Shown here: positions 1 to 9,049 of the stretch, in pieces | Numbering within the stretch: position 1 is the first letter of the stretch | Layout of the letters: every line of letters begins with the position of its first letter | NCBI GenBank assembly: GCA_026004875.1 | Contig: BPJZ01000006.1 | Coordinates: 1-64,000, forward strand | Source of the DNA: Candidatus Poribacteria bacterium | GTDB lineage: Bacteria > Poribacteria > WGA-4E > GCA-2687025 | DNA length: 64,000 nt | Direction: 5' to 3' | Notes under the pieces: model-generated | Told to the model about the DNA's origin: nothing | Database searches by the model: none | Seen by the model: only the letters and a program-made list of their open reading frames with translations | Program-made: the position numbers and the translations under genes

Positions 1-150
1 GTGATCGCCGTTCCTAACCGGTACACCAAGACGCACGACTTTGACGACGCGACGGCGGTTTTGAGCACCGTAAAGGACGCACTCGTCTTCCTTCCAGAGG
101 CGGATCAGGACTCCGTGTCCGGCGGCGAAGGCGCTTCGGAACGCAGTTGA
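1..150 (+). CDS. 3' end of a HAD-like hydrolase (partial)
   Basis: An open frame runs from the window edge to TGA at 148-150, giving about 49 residues. They begin with PNRYTKTHDF, which resembles the segment after the last conserved Asp motif in phosphoglycolate-phosphatase-type HAD hydrolases, where 'PNxYTxxHDF' is common. The catalytic DxDGT motif lies outside the window, so substrate and start are unknown. The end overlaps the 3' end of the convergent tRNA nucleotidyltransferase gene by about 45 bp. The assignment rests on one motif. Confidence 0.55.
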   Translation: MIAVPNRYTKTHDFDDATAVLSTVKDALVFLPEADQDSVSGGEGASERS

Positions 151-1531
151 TCCAACCGGTCGGCGACCCATCGAAGCGCCTCCTGACGGGAGCGGACCTC
201 TCCGGCGATCTGGGCCTCTTCCAGGGCGCGAAGAATCCGTCCGATCTGCGGCCCTTCCGGCACTCCGAACCGCTCCATCAGGTCGTGACCGGTCAGAAGG
301 CGGGGACGTTCGCGGACGGGCAGGACCGCATGAAAGTAATAGTCGGCGATCCGCCGAAGCGTCCGAGCGGTTCGGGCAATCTGTTCTGGAGTTCGGGCGG
401 GCCCCCCGCGACGCCTGAAGGTCGGCCCAGATCAGAAGCAGCTCTCCGAGCCAGTGATCGCCGGTGTCTCGCAGGAACCGGTTCAACGCCCGGAGACTGG
501 CCCCCTCGTCCAACTGCATCGTCCGAAGGTGCTCCCGCACCAGGGTGACCACAGCCTCGGTGGCCTTCTTACCCAGGCGCAGGCGCCCGGCCACCGTCTC
601 AACGGTCTCCGCGCCTAGCTTCTCGTGGCCTAAGAACCGAACCCGTCCGTCCGGCTCGACGGAGCGGGTCGCCAGTTTGGCCACGTCATGGAAGAGGATC
701 GCAAACTTGATCAGCGCGCGATGAGAGACCCCGTGCGAGGAGCGGGCTTCCAGATAGGTCAAAATCTGGGCGCGATACGGCTCCAAAGCCGGCGGGATCG
801 GTTCCCGTTCGAATCGATCCAGGGCACAAAGCGTGTGCGCCCATACGTCCAGGTGGTGGTACTCGTTCTGCGGAACGCCTTGGGTGGCCGCCAGCTCCGG
901 GAAGAGAACGGCGATCAGCCCGCAGCCCTCAGCGCCCCGAAGGGCGCGGTAGCTCCATCGCCCTTCGAGCAACCGGAAGAACTCCTCGCGAATCCGTTCC
1001 GGCGCGACCTCCAGAATCCGGGGCGCCAGTTGAGCGGTCTCCCTTCGCACCGCCTCGGTGGGGGAACAGACCCAACTGTCCTACCAGCCGAAAGGCCCGA
1101 AGCAGTCGGAGCGGATCCTCCCTCGGGCTCTCCGGGGAGGCCCACGCCAGCCGCTTCGATTCTAGATCGAGCCGACCACCGCACGGGTCCACCCACTGCC
1201 AGGGCCGCTCCCCCAGCAGGCTCCAGAGCGGAACGGCAAGGGCGTTAACGGTGAAGTCGCGGGCTTGAAGGTCCTCCTCCAGGGAGGAACGACGCCAGGC
1301 GGTGAAGTCCCAGCACTCCCCGCCAGGGAAGGCTACCCGGACCGTTGGAATCGGCTCGTGAAGGGGGATCGGCGTCCCGCCGACGCGGGAAATCCAGCGT
1401 TCCAAGCGGGGAAGCGCTTCAGGTGGCAGAGTCCAATCCAGATCGGAGGGATTCCGTCCCAGGACGGCGTCACGGAGAGCGCCGCCGACCAGGGCGGTCC
1501 CTTCGGCCGCCTCCTCAAGCGCCTCCCGCAA
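105..1531 (-). CDS. cca: CCA-adding enzyme / tRNA nucleotidyltransferase (two frameshifts)
   Basis: This protein belongs to the class II tRNA nucleotidyltransferase / poly(A) polymerase family, which builds or repairs the tRNA 3' CCA end in the cytoplasm. The N-terminal nucleotidyltransferase motif GGALRD...DLDW is followed by RDFTVNALA and by DPLRLLRAFR. Next come an HD-type region (FHDVAKLA) and a C-terminal HDLMERFG segment. No single frame covers it. The frame changes at the G5 run 1060-1064 and the C6 run 402-407; removing one base from each gives a continuous protein of about 474 aa ending at TGA 105-107. The TTG start at 1531 is a best guess, since the frame stays open upstream to about 1624. 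Frameshifts at homopolymers in a housekeeping gene suggest sequencing errors. Confidence 0.85.
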
Positions 1532-1621
1532 CAGGAGGAGACGCGATCGAACCTCGTCTCCCCGGACAATCCGAGTCCGGAGGACGGACGGGCTCCCAAC
1601 AGAGGGTAGACACCGATCCGC

Positions 1622-2058
1622 TCATTCCTCCAGGGCGGGCACGCGCATTGTTCGCGCCCAGAGGGAGATCACCGCGTCCAGCATCTGGACGTACTGGTCC
1701 ATGTCCAACGGCTTTTCCAGATAGCCGTTGGTGTGCAGATCGTAGGCGGCGATCAGGTCCTCATCCCGCCGGGAGGAGGTGAGGACAATCACGGGGGATT
1801 CGTCGAAGGCGCGGGGTCCTCTTTCAGCCGCTTGAGGAGCTCCAACCCACCCATGCGGGGCAGGTTCAGGTCCAGCAGGATCAGGTCCGGCAGGGGCGTT
1901 TTGGCGTGCTCTCCTTTGTGCTGGAGCATCTCCCAGGCCTCAACACCGTCTTTGGCGACAAAAAGCTGAGTCGGAACGGTGACCTCTTTGAGCGCCTCCT
2001 GAACGATAAACACATCCGAGGGGTTGTCCTCGACGAGCAAAACGCGCGTGACCGGCAT
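1622..2058 (-). CDS. Rcp1-like single-domain response regulator (one frameshift)
   Basis: A stand-alone CheY-like receiver of about 144 aa. The N-terminus VLLVEDNPSD carries the acidic pocket. The phosphoacceptor Asp lies near residue 63 in LILLDLNLP, and LTSS and the EKPL lysine lie beyond the frame break. The frame breaks around 1815-1822; the second frame supplies VIVLTSS through TRMRVPALEE to TGA 1622-1624. The ATG at 2058 has a purine-rich ribosome site (GGAGGGAGAGG) just upstream. It follows the kinase gene by 23 bp, so it is probably that kinase's output. Regulators of this Rcp1 type usually have no DNA-binding domain and often pair with phytochrome-like or other kinases. Confidence 0.8.
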
Positions 2059-2081
2059 GGTTTCCTCTCCCTCCTTCACGT

Positions 2082-3284
2082 TCACTCCTCCTGCTTTGAC
2101 GGTCCCGGAAGAACAGGCTCCTTCGGCAGCGCGATGTAAAACGTCGAGCCCTTTCCCGGTTCCGACTCGACCCAGATTCGCCCGCGATGACGCTCAACGA
2201 TCCGCTTGCAGATGGCCAGTCCAGCCCCAAGACCCGGGTACTTCTCCCGATCGTGGAGACGCTGGAAGATTAAGAAAATCCGCTCCTGGTACTCCGGCTC
2301 GATGCCGATCCCGTTGTCCTGAACGGTGATGACAAATTCGTCCTTCTCCTCGCGGGCCGAGAGGTGAACGCGAGGGCGTCGGTCCGGGTCCCGGAACTTC
2401 ACCGCGTTGGTGATCAGGTTCTGGAGCACCTGTCGAAGCTGCACCCGATCGCCCCAGACGACCGGCAGCGGGTCGGCGGTCACCTCGACCTGGTGCTCTT
2501 CCAACAGAAGGGCCAGGTCTTGGAGCACGTCGCTGAGCACCTCGTTCAGGTCCACCGTCTCAAAGGGATTGCCTCGCGTGTCCACCCGCGAGTACTCCAG
2601 CAGCCGATCGATCAGGTCGTTGATGCGTCGGCCCCCCTCGATGATGAACTCAGCGATTCGGCGTTCGCGCTCGCCCAGGCGTCCCTCCAGGCTTCGAATG
2701 AGCAACTGGGCGTTAAGGACCACCATCCGCACCGGCTCTTTGAGGTCGTGCGCGGCGACATAGGCGAAGGTGGAAAGCTCCTCGTTGGAGCGGCGGAGTT
2801 GTTCGTTGAGCAGCTCCAGCTCTTGGGTGCGTTCCCGAACCCGTTCTTCCAGAAGCCGGTTGGTCTCTTCTAGGCGTCGGTAGAGCAAACGGACGTCCAA
2901 GAGGTTCCGGATGCGAGCGTAGAGCTCCGCCGGTTCGAACGGTTTTGAGATGAAGTCCTGGACCCCCAATCGTAAGGCGTTCAACCGGTTATCCCGGTCG
3001 GCGTAGGCGGTCATCATAATAATTGGAACGTAGGTGGTGGCCTCCGCACGGAGCGCCTGAACCACGTCGAAACCGTCCATTCCGGGCATCGCTAGGTCGG
3101 TGATCACCAGGTCGGGACGGATCGTGCGGAAGGTCTCCACCGCCCGGCGGGGGTCGTTGACGATATGGACGTTCTTGTAGCCGCCGGTGCGGAGCATCAT
3201 TGCGAGCACTTCGGTGATGTCGCGCTCATCGTCAATCAGGAGGATCGTAGCCGCGAAACGCTCTTCGTCGCTGACGATACTCAT
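2082..3284 (-). CDS. Receiver-domain histidine kinase (REC-coiled coil-HisKA-HATPase)
   Basis: A 400 aa cytoplasmic hybrid kinase with no membrane segment. A receiver occupies about residues 12-130 (DDE pocket, Asp63 in VITDLAMPG, KPF lysine). A coiled coil rich in E, R and L covers about 130-170. HisKA has the phosphoacceptor His near 179 in AAHDLKEP. The ATPase has its N box around 293, DNGIGI near 323 and GLGAGLA near 351. An input receiver fused to a kinase implies a phosphorelay, with an upstream kinase or regulator acting on Asp63. The likely downstream partner is the Rcp1-like regulator 23 bp later. AAGGAACGG precedes the ATG. Its C-terminal half closely resembles the partial kinase at the right edge of the window. 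Confidence 0.9.
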   Translation of the reverse strand: MSIVSDEERFAATILLIDDERDITEVLAMMLRTGGYKNVHIVNDPRRAVETFRTIRPDLVITDLAMPGMDGFDVVQALRAEATTYVPIIMMTAYADRDNRLNALRLGVQDFISKPFEPAELYARIRNLLDVRLLYRRLEETNRLLEERVRERTQELELLNEQLRRSNEELSTFAYVAAHDLKEPVRMVVLNAQLLIRSLEGRLGERERRIAEFIIEGGRRINDLIDRLLEYSRVDTRGNPFETVDLNEVLSDVLQDLALLLEEHQVEVTADPLPVVWGDRVQLRQVLQNLITNAVKFRDPDRRPRVHLSAREEKDEFVITVQDNGIGIEPEYQERIFLIFQRLHDREKYPGLGAGLAICKRIVERHRGRIWVESEPGKGSTFYIALPKEPVLPGPSKQEE

Positions 3285-3335
3285 AAGTTTCCGTTCCTTT
3301 CCCCATCGGGCCTTTTGGAGACGGGTATCTGTATT

Positions 3336-5585
3336 CTAGAAGGGTTCCCCGTCCGGGGAAAGCCGAAAGAGCCAGCCGGTCGTCTCGGCGGCCTGGAGCC
3401 GTCCTTCCCGATAGTAAGGGGTGGTCGTCCAGATGGAGAGCAGTCGGCGATCCTGAAGCCACTGAATCCCGGACACCGGGGCGGTGACGAGAGCGGCCAG
3501 CCGCCGCCGGTCGTGGAGGACGTTCCAGACCCAGAGCCGAAAGACCTCCGGGTCGTTGGGGGAGCGGTCGAGGTAGGCGAGTCGTTCGGCATCCACCCAG
3601 GCGGCGGCGACGGCCCGCGGCAGGCTCCGGGGCGGCTGCGATTGGTCCAGCCAATAAATATAGACGCGGCGGTCCAGCGGATCGGAGACACTGCCGCCCA
3701 CGTGCCCAGAGAGGATCGCCCCGACTTTGGTCCCGTCGGGGGACCACTCCAGCCAGTGGAACCGTTCGGCGGGGGTCTGCGTCGGCTTGGGTGTGGCCTC
3801 CGGCGCGACCGGAACGATCAGCAGTCGAGCCGCGTGGTCGGGGTAGAACCGAGCGTCGGCTCCGACGGCCAAATACTGAGCGCGCGGGTGCCAGGCCGCC
3901 GGCAGGTGGGGGCGATACTCGCCGCCGAGGTACCCAAGCAGCGGCAACTTGGCAATTCGAAACGGCTCCGTTCCGTTGCTGTTGATCCGCCACAGCTCTT
4001 CTCCCTCCTCGGTGGCGCGGTAGTACGCCAGATGATGGGCCGTTGGGGACCAACTGGGGGACATTCCCAGGCTGATCAGGAGGCGTTCTGAAGTGGCCAC
4101 GCTGATCAGTTGAACGGTGAACTCGGAGTCCTCCAAGACCTCCAGCCCTAACCAGACCCCGTCCAGCGACCAGGAGAGCCACGGGTTGTAGAAGCTTCCT
4201 TGGGCCAGGCGTTTCCCCTCGCCGTTGCGGGTGTCTAGCGTCCAGAGCTCCTGGGCAGACCAGTAGCGGCCTCCAAGCTGCAGCCGGCGGTAGAAGGCGA
4301 CCTGTCTGCCGTCCGGCGCCCAGCGGGGGTACTCCGCCCCTCGCGGAAGCTGCAGCGTCTGAACGGCCTCTACGAGCCTGCGGTCTACCCGGAAGGGCCA
4401 TCCCTCCTCCGGCTCCTGAAGTACGGCCCAGTCTCCCGGCGCTAGCCAACCCTCCCGGCCGTCGGGGAGTCGAACGCGGGCCCAACCGTCCTTTTCTTCC
4501 ATAACGGGCACCTGGGTCTGCTGGTTGAGAAGGGCGATCCGCTCCTCTGATCCCGGCTCTGGGCGAAGGGAGGCCTCCCAGGGAACGACCGTCGCTCGGG
4601 GGCGGTCCAGTTCTGAAGGCGCCGGCGGAGGAGCGCCCGACTTGAAAACGTACAGCGCCCCGTCCGTTGCGGCCAGGTATAGCCGGCCCTTAGCGATCGC
4701 CGGGGCGGCTCGGATCGGCGCGGGAAGCCGTTCGCTCCAAACAGGCGCCCCTGAACCGTCAAAGGCTCGGACCGATCCGTCCGTATAGGCCACGTAGGTA
4801 TACCCTCCAGCGCGGACGGGAGAGGCCTCAGCGTAGGGCAGCCCGTCGCCAGGAGGCACCGGCGCGGTCGCCGGCTGGGCAGGGGCCAACGAGCCCCGCC
4901 GCGAGACGTAAAGGACGCCCCCTAGCGTCGTTTGACGGCTGGCTTCGGTCATCTTGTGGCCCGTTCGGGGGTCCAGGCCAACGATCCGGTCGGGGTGGAC
5001 GCCCACCCAGATGAATCCCCCCGCAAAGACCGGGGGGGCGCTTGTCCAGCCGGGGAGTTGCGTCTTCCAAATCGGCTCCCCTGTCTCCGCGTTCAGGCCG
5101 TAAAGGTTGGCCCGGCGGTCCACGCAGACCAGGATTCCGTTGGCGTACACCGGTGTTAGGTCCAGTGGGGCCTGGGCCGCAAACCGCCATCGCTCCCCCC
5201 ACGACTCGGCCGGAAGGGCATAAAGGTGCTGATCGGTCGAAGCGAGATAGACCGTCTCGCCGACGACGATCGGGCTCGCTGAAAGGCTGCCACGTGTCTG
5301 AAAGCTCCACTCCAGATAAAGCGGGGGCTGAAGCTCGACCTGAGGGTTGACACCGCTGAAAACCAGGTCGTGAAGGTACATCGGCCAATCGGCTTCACTG
5401 GCCGGTCGTTCCGCCGGAAGCGAGGCCGGAACCGTTTGGCTGTCTGGAGCGTTCGCCTTGGCGTCGGCTGCTCTTGGCCGGGACGAAGGGGTCGCCGATC
5501 CCCTTTGAGGCGACGCCGTCGGTCGGTCTTGGCACCCCAGCAAGAGCGTCAGGAGAGCCGCCGCCAGCAGAAAAGCCGCGTTCAA
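3336..5585 (-). CDS. PQQ-propeller / SH3 / TolB-propeller lipoprotein
   Basis: A predicted lipoprotein of about 749 aa. The N-terminus is a hydrophobic signal with lipobox LLGC. About residues 60-300 look like PQQ/BamB-type propeller repeats (QHLYALPAES, LYGLNAETGEPIWK, VRAFDGSGAPVW). A bacterial SH3-like segment follows (LNQQTQVPVMEEKDGWARV). The rest resembles TolB/WD40-like blades (WAPDGRQVAFYR, WSLDGVWLGLE, WSPDGTKVGAI). I chose the TTG at 5585 because it overlaps the coaBC stop as TTGA and leaves a proper signal peptide; the frame also stays open further upstream. The function is unknown, but the architecture suggests an envelope scaffold or sensor. Confidence 0.75.
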   Translation of the reverse strand: MNAAFLLAAALLTLLLGCQDRPTASPQRGSATPSSRPRAADAKANAPDSQTVPASLPAERPASEADWPMYLHDLVFSGVNPQVELQPPLYLEWSFQTRGSLSASPIVVGETVYLASTDQHLYALPAESWGERWRFAAQAPLDLTPVYANGILVCVDRRANLYGLNAETGEPIWKTQLPGWTSAPPVFAGGFIWVGVHPDRIVGLDPRTGHKMTEASRQTTLGGVLYVSRRGSLAPAQPATAPVPPGDGLPYAEASPVRAGGYTYVAYTDGSVRAFDGSGAPVWSERLPAPIRAAPAIAKGRLYLAATDGALYVFKSGAPPPAPSELDRPRATVVPWEASLRPEPGSEERIALLNQQTQVPVMEEKDGWARVRLPDGREGWLAPGDWAVLQEPEEGWPFRVDRRLVEAVQTLQLPRGAEYPRWAPDGRQVAFYRRLQLGGRYWSAQELWTLDTRNGEGKRLAQGSFYNPWLSWSLDGVWLGLEVLEDSEFTVQLISVATSERLLISLGMSPSWSPTAHHLAYYRATEEGEELWRINSNGTEPFRIAKLPLLGYLGGEYRPHLPAAWHPRAQYLAVGADARFYPDHAARLLIVPVAPEATPKPTQTPAERFHWLEWSPDGTKVGAILSGHVGGSVSDPLDRRVYIYWLDQSQPPRSLPRAVAAAWVDAERLAYLDRSPNDPEVFRLWVWNVLHDRRRLAALVTAPVSGIQWLQDRRLLSIWTTTPYYREGRLQAAETTGWLFRLSPDGEPF

Positions 5586-6811
5586 CCGGCCACGGGCGAG
5601 CTGGAGACCAGTAGCCGGTCCCGCACGATGCTCAGCAGGCGCCGCGCGACCTCTCGTTTGTCCAGCAAGGGCCATTCTTCAACGGTTCCGTCTGGAAAGA
5701 TCAGAGTGACGCGGTTGGTGTCCACTTCAAAGCCGGCTCCAGGTTCGTTGACGCGATTCAGGACGATCAAATCCAACCGCTTTTCGGTCAGCTTCCGGCG
5801 GGCGTTGGCGATCGGGTCGTCGGTTTCCGCCGCGAACCCGATCAGGACCCGGTCCCCCTTCCGTTGACCAAGAGACGCGGCGATGTCGGGCGTCTTGCGT
5901 AGAGTCAGCGTCCAAGTTTCCGCCGTTCCCTTTTTGAGCTTGTGGGGCGAGACCTCCACGGGCGTGAAGTCGGCGACAGCGGCGGCTAGAAAGATCACCT
6001 GAGCCGACCCGGCCGTCTGCTCGACAGCACGGGCCATCTCCTCCGCGCTCTCCACCTGGATCCGGCGCACGTTTGGCGGGGAAGGGAGCTGAGTTGGGCC
6101 GGAAACGAGTACCACCTGCGCCCCGCGCAAGGCAGCCTCCTCAGCGATCGCATAGCCCATCTTGCCCGAAGAGCGGTTGCTCAAAAACCGCACCGGATCG
6201 ATCGGCTCCCGCGTAGGGCCGGCGGTGACCAGCACCGAAACCCCTTCCCAATCGCGTGGGGCCTCCAGACCTCGGGCGAGCTGGACGATCGTCTCGACCA
6301 GTCGTTCCACCTCTTGGAGCCGTCCTTGGCCTTCGTAACCGCAGGCCAGCATTCCTTCCTCCGGTTCGGCGATCTTTACTCCGCGAGCTCGGAGCCGCTC
6401 GAGGTTCTCCTGAACGGCCGGGTTCCGGTACATGTACACGTTCATCGCGGGAGCCACGAGGATCGGGCATCGGGCGGCCAGATAGAGCGTGGAGAGCAGA
6501 TCGTCGGCGATGCCGTGGGCGAACTTCGCAAGGATGTTGGCCGTCGCCGGGGCGACCACAAACAGGTCGGCGCGATCGGCCAACGCAGTGTGCTCCGGCT
6601 CCCACTGCGCGGGGGCGAACGGGTCCACGTGCACCGGGTTCCGTGAAATCGTTTCAAAGGTCAGGGGCGAGACGAATCGAGTCGCGTTCTGGGTCATCAC
6701 GACGTGGACCGACGCCCCCGCCTTTCGCAGGCGGCTGGCCAGCTCCACCGCCTTGTAGGCGGCGATGCTGCCGCTAACACCAAGTAGGACGGTTCTCCCC
6801 TCCAGCTCCAT
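5582..6811 (-). CDS. coaBC: CoaBC: phosphopantothenoylcysteine synthetase/decarboxylase
   Basis: A bifunctional 409 aa enzyme of coenzyme A synthesis: it joins 4'-phosphopantothenate to cysteine and then decarboxylates the product. The N-terminal flavoprotein half has GSIAAYK, the APAMNVYMY motif and the active-site Cys loop GMLACGYEGQGRL. The C-terminal ligase half has GPTREPIDPVRFLSNRSSG and KLKKG. ATG 6811 (MELEG) fits the family start; an in-frame extension upstream only shadows rpoZ. It begins 14 bp after the rpoZ stop, in the order gmk-rpoZ-coaBC that is common in bacteria. Confidence 0.95.
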   Translation of the reverse strand: MELEGRTVLLGVSGSIAAYKAVELASRLRKAGASVHVVMTQNATRFVSPLTFETISRNPVHVDPFAPAQWEPEHTALADRADLFVVAPATANILAKFAHGIADDLLSTLYLAARCPILVAPAMNVYMYRNPAVQENLERLRARGVKIAEPEEGMLACGYEGQGRLQEVERLVETIVQLARGLEAPRDWEGVSVLVTAGPTREPIDPVRFLSNRSSGKMGYAIAEEAALRGAQVVLVSGPTQLPSPPNVRRIQVESAEEMARAVEQTAGSAQVIFLAAAVADFTPVEVSPHKLKKGTAETWTLTLRKTPDIAASLGQRKGDRVLIGFAAETDDPIANARRKLTEKRLDLIVLNRVNEPGAGFEVDTNRVTLIFPDGTVEEWPLLDKREVARRLLSIVRDRLLVSSSPVAG

Positions 6812-6824
6812 GGGCCGGTTCCTG

Positions 6825-7265
6825 TCAATCGATGTCGAGCTCTTCGTCCTCGTAGGTGTCCTCAAAGAGGTCCTCTTCTTCGTCCTCCACGGCGACCTCT
6901 TCGGCCTCCTCACTGAGCAGTTCGTCCACCTCCTCGTCCACCGCTTCTTCATCCGGGAGCGCCTGAAACGGCAATGGGCGGGTGGCTGGCCGCTCGAAGG
7001 TCAGATGCCCTTCGATCAGCTCCAAAAGCGCCTGAGTGGTCGGTTTCTTGGCCACCTTTGCCGCCTCCCCAACCGGAAGCTCGAGCTCGTTCAGCTGGCG
7101 GGCCCGCTGAGCAGCGAGGTTGACGGCTAGGTACTTGTTGGGAACGTGTTCCAACACGTCCTCAATATAGATCTCCGGCTCGTACCAACCCACGCGGGAC
7201 CGACCGGTTGGAAGGCTCTTTCGGACCGGGGTCACGGCTGCGGACTCTTTTTCCTTTTCGCTCAT
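6825..7265 (-). CDS. rpoZ: RNA polymerase omega subunit with long acidic tail
   Basis: The 146 aa protein has the omega core at about residues 40-90, including NKYLAVNLAAQRARQLNE and a KKPTTQALLEL segment. Omega helps fold beta' and assemble RNA polymerase. The last 40 or so residues are almost entirely Glu and Asp, making the protein longer than a typical 70-100 aa omega. AAGGAGG lies just upstream of the ATG. It sits between gmk and coaBC on the same strand, a conserved neighbourhood that supports the call. Confidence 0.9.
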   Translation of the reverse strand: MSEKEKESAAVTPVRKSLPTGRSRVGWYEPEIYIEDVLEHVPNKYLAVNLAAQRARQLNELELPVGEAAKVAKKPTTQALLELIEGHLTFERPATRPLPFQALPDEEAVDEEVDELLSEEAEEVAVEDEEEDLFEDTYEDEELDID

Positions 7266-7306
7266 TCACACGGCCTCCTTCCTGGAACCGATGCTTCTAC
7301 GAACAC

Positions 7307-7936
7307 TTAAGAGAGCACCTTTCCGGCTCGAAAGTCGTTTGCCTCTCTGACTGTTAGACGCCATCGCTCGGCGACCAGGATCGCCTCGACCGTCGCAACG
7401 GTGAGTTCTAGGTTTCCCTCCTCGTTAACGACGCAGTAGTCGTACATTGCGGCGGCGCGGACCTCCTCACGGGCGCGGTCCAGGCGCTGTTGGAGGATTT
7501 CTGGCGGCTCCGCTCGCCGGCGTCGAAGCCGCGCCTCCAACGTCCTCCAGTCTGGAGGGAGCAAGAAGATTAAAACCGCCTCCGGAAAGCGGGCGCGAAT
7601 CTGAGCCCCTCCCTGGACCTCGATCGTTAAAAGCAGGTCTAATCCCTGGGCGCGCGCGCGTTCGACCTCTTCACGGGGTGTCCCGTACAGGTATCCGCCG
7701 TACTCGGCCCATTCGAGAAGTCGTCCCTCCTGGATCCATCGCTCAAACGTCTCCCGCTCCAGGAAGTAGTAATCCACGCCCTCCACCTCCCCGGGTCGAG
7801 GGGGTCGGGTGGTCGCCGAGACGGAGCGGGTCAACTGCCCCTTGCGTCGTTGAAGCAGGCGGCGGGCCGTTTCCGTCTTCCCCACGCCGGAGGGGCCGGA
7901 GAGCACCAGGATCAGCGAGCGACGACCCTGCCACAT
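7307..7936 (-). CDS. gmk: Guanylate kinase
   Basis: A 209 aa enzyme that phosphorylates GMP to GDP with ATP. The P-loop SGPSGVGKTE is at about residues 13-22. The GMP-binding segment SVSATTRPPRPGEVEGVDY follows, then YGGYLYGTP and the LTIEVQGG strand. The length is normal for the family. The ATG has GGAGAAGG upstream. It lies 21 bp after yicC and 41 bp before rpoZ, as in many genomes, and is probably read from the promoter in front of yicC. Confidence 0.96.
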   Translation of the reverse strand: MWQGRRSLILVLSGPSGVGKTETARRLLQRRKGQLTRSVSATTRPPRPGEVEGVDYYFLERETFERWIQEGRLLEWAEYGGYLYGTPREEVERARAQGLDLLLTIEVQGGAQIRARFPEAVLIFLLPPDWRTLEARLRRRRAEPPEILQQRLDRAREEVRAAAMYDYCVVNEEGNLELTVATVEAILVAERWRLTVREANDFRAGKVLS

Positions 7937-7957
7937 CGCGTCGGGCCTTCTCCTCCC

Positions 7958-8839
7958 CTACTCGACGTTTTGGACCTGCTCCCGCATTCGCTCGATCTCG
8001 GCCTTGAGGGCAACGCAGCGGGAGACGATCTCCGGATCGGCGGCCTTAGCCGCGATCGTGTTTGCCTCGCGGAACATCTCCTGGAGGAGAAAGTCCATCC
8101 GCCGCCCGGTGGCCTCCTGAGCGGAGAGCGCCTCTCGGAACTGATCGCAGTGGCTGGCCAGCCGGGCCAGCTCTTCGGAGATGTCCGCTCGGTCGGCCAG
8201 GATTCCAGCCTCCTGGACGATCCGAGCCTCGTCCACTTCGGCGATGCCTTGAAGGAGCTCTTCAAGCCGTTTTCTCAGCCGTTCTCTGTAGAAGGCGACC
8301 AGGTCGGGGGTGTGAGTCTGGATCTCCTCCCGCAGTCGACAGACGGTCTCCAACCGCTCCGCCAGCTCTCGACGGAGGGACTCCCCTTCAGCCTGTCGCA
8401 TCCGCTGAACCGCCTCCCAGGCCCCTGTTAGGCCTTGCTCCAGCAAGCACCAGCGCGCCTCGGCGTCCAGCTCGACAGGTGCGGTGATGACGACGCCAGG
8501 CTGAGTGAGCAGGTCGCGCATCGTCAGGGGTAGCTCCAACCCAAGCGCCCCTTGTAGTCGTAACGCTTCCTGGACCAGCGCCCGCGCTAAGGGGAGGTTC
8601 AATCGCACCTCTGGGACAAACGCGGAAGGCTCCGGCGTGAAGCTGGCCGTGACCTGAATCTGCCCGCGCGAAACCCGTTCTTTGATCCAAGCTCCAGCTG
8701 AAGGCTCAAACTCGGAAAACTCCGGCGGCAAACGAAGGGAGACGTGACAGTAACGATGGTTCACCGAGCGGATCTCTACAGCGAGCGTCCCAAGCTCCGA
8801 AGAGACCACGCACCGACCAAAGCCGGTCATGCTGTGCAT
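7958..8839 (-). CDS. yicC: YicC family endoribonuclease
   Basis: A 293 aa YicC-family protein. It starts MHSMTGFGRC, the family signature, and ends with the conserved REQVQNVE-like tail after KAADPEIVSRCVALKAEIE. The centre contains EEARIVQEAGILADRADISEE-type sequence (seen as DEARIVQEAGILADRADI). The family has been linked to RNA turnover and stationary-phase survival in other bacteria. It is the first gene of the run yicC-gmk-rpoZ-coaBC, with a good promoter 75-105 bp upstream. Confidence 0.93.
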   Translation of the reverse strand: MHSMTGFGRCVVSSELGTLAVEIRSVNHRYCHVSLRLPPEFSEFEPSAGAWIKERVSRGQIQVTASFTPEPSAFVPEVRLNLPLARALVQEALRLQGALGLELPLTMRDLLTQPGVVITAPVELDAEARWCLLEQGLTGAWEAVQRMRQAEGESLRRELAERLETVCRLREEIQTHTPDLVAFYRERLRKRLEELLQGIAEVDEARIVQEAGILADRADISEELARLASHCDQFREALSAQEATGRRMDFLLQEMFREANTIAAKAADPEIVSRCVALKAEIERMREQVQNVE

Positions 8840-8913
8840 ATGCGGCCAGCCCCCATGCCCAGGAGGGAAGCGCAGCGCCCGATCGCCCTCTCGTGATCAA
8901 AAAGCAACACTTA

Positions 8914-8942
8914 ACTGTATCCGCTTTCTGCCGACGCGTCAA
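8914..8942 (-). promoter_or_regulatory. Sigma-70-type promoter for yicC operon
   Basis: On the minus strand TTGACG (8937-8942) and TACAGT (8914-8919) are 17 bp apart. Transcription would start near 8907 and run into yicC. The spacing matches several other promoters in this window. Confidence 0.65.
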
Positions 8943-8972
8943 GTCCCCCAGAAGGTCCCCCAGATCAGGGGG
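8943..8972. repeat. Paired GTCCCCCAG repeat and near-palindrome
   Basis: GTCCCCCAG occurs at 8943-8951 and 8955-8963. The second copy forms part of CCCCCAGATCAGGGGG (8957-8972), a palindrome with one mismatched pair around GATC. It sits just upstream of the yicC -35 and about 30 bp from the tRNA-Gln promoter. It could be an operator, or simply GC-rich sequence. Confidence 0.4.
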
Positions 8973-9002
8973 CGTCGTGCCCCCGAAAAGCCCAAACTTC
9001 GG

Positions 9003-9031
9003 TTGACAGCGGTCGGATTCGGTGTTATTCT
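9003..9031 (+). promoter_or_regulatory. Promoter for tRNA-Gln
   Basis: A perfect TTGACA (9003-9008) is followed after 17 bp by TATTCT (9026-9031). The predicted start, around 9038, lies about 12 bp before the mature tRNA 5' end. Confidence 0.75.
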
Positions 9032-9049
9032 AATTACCGGTAGCTCGGT

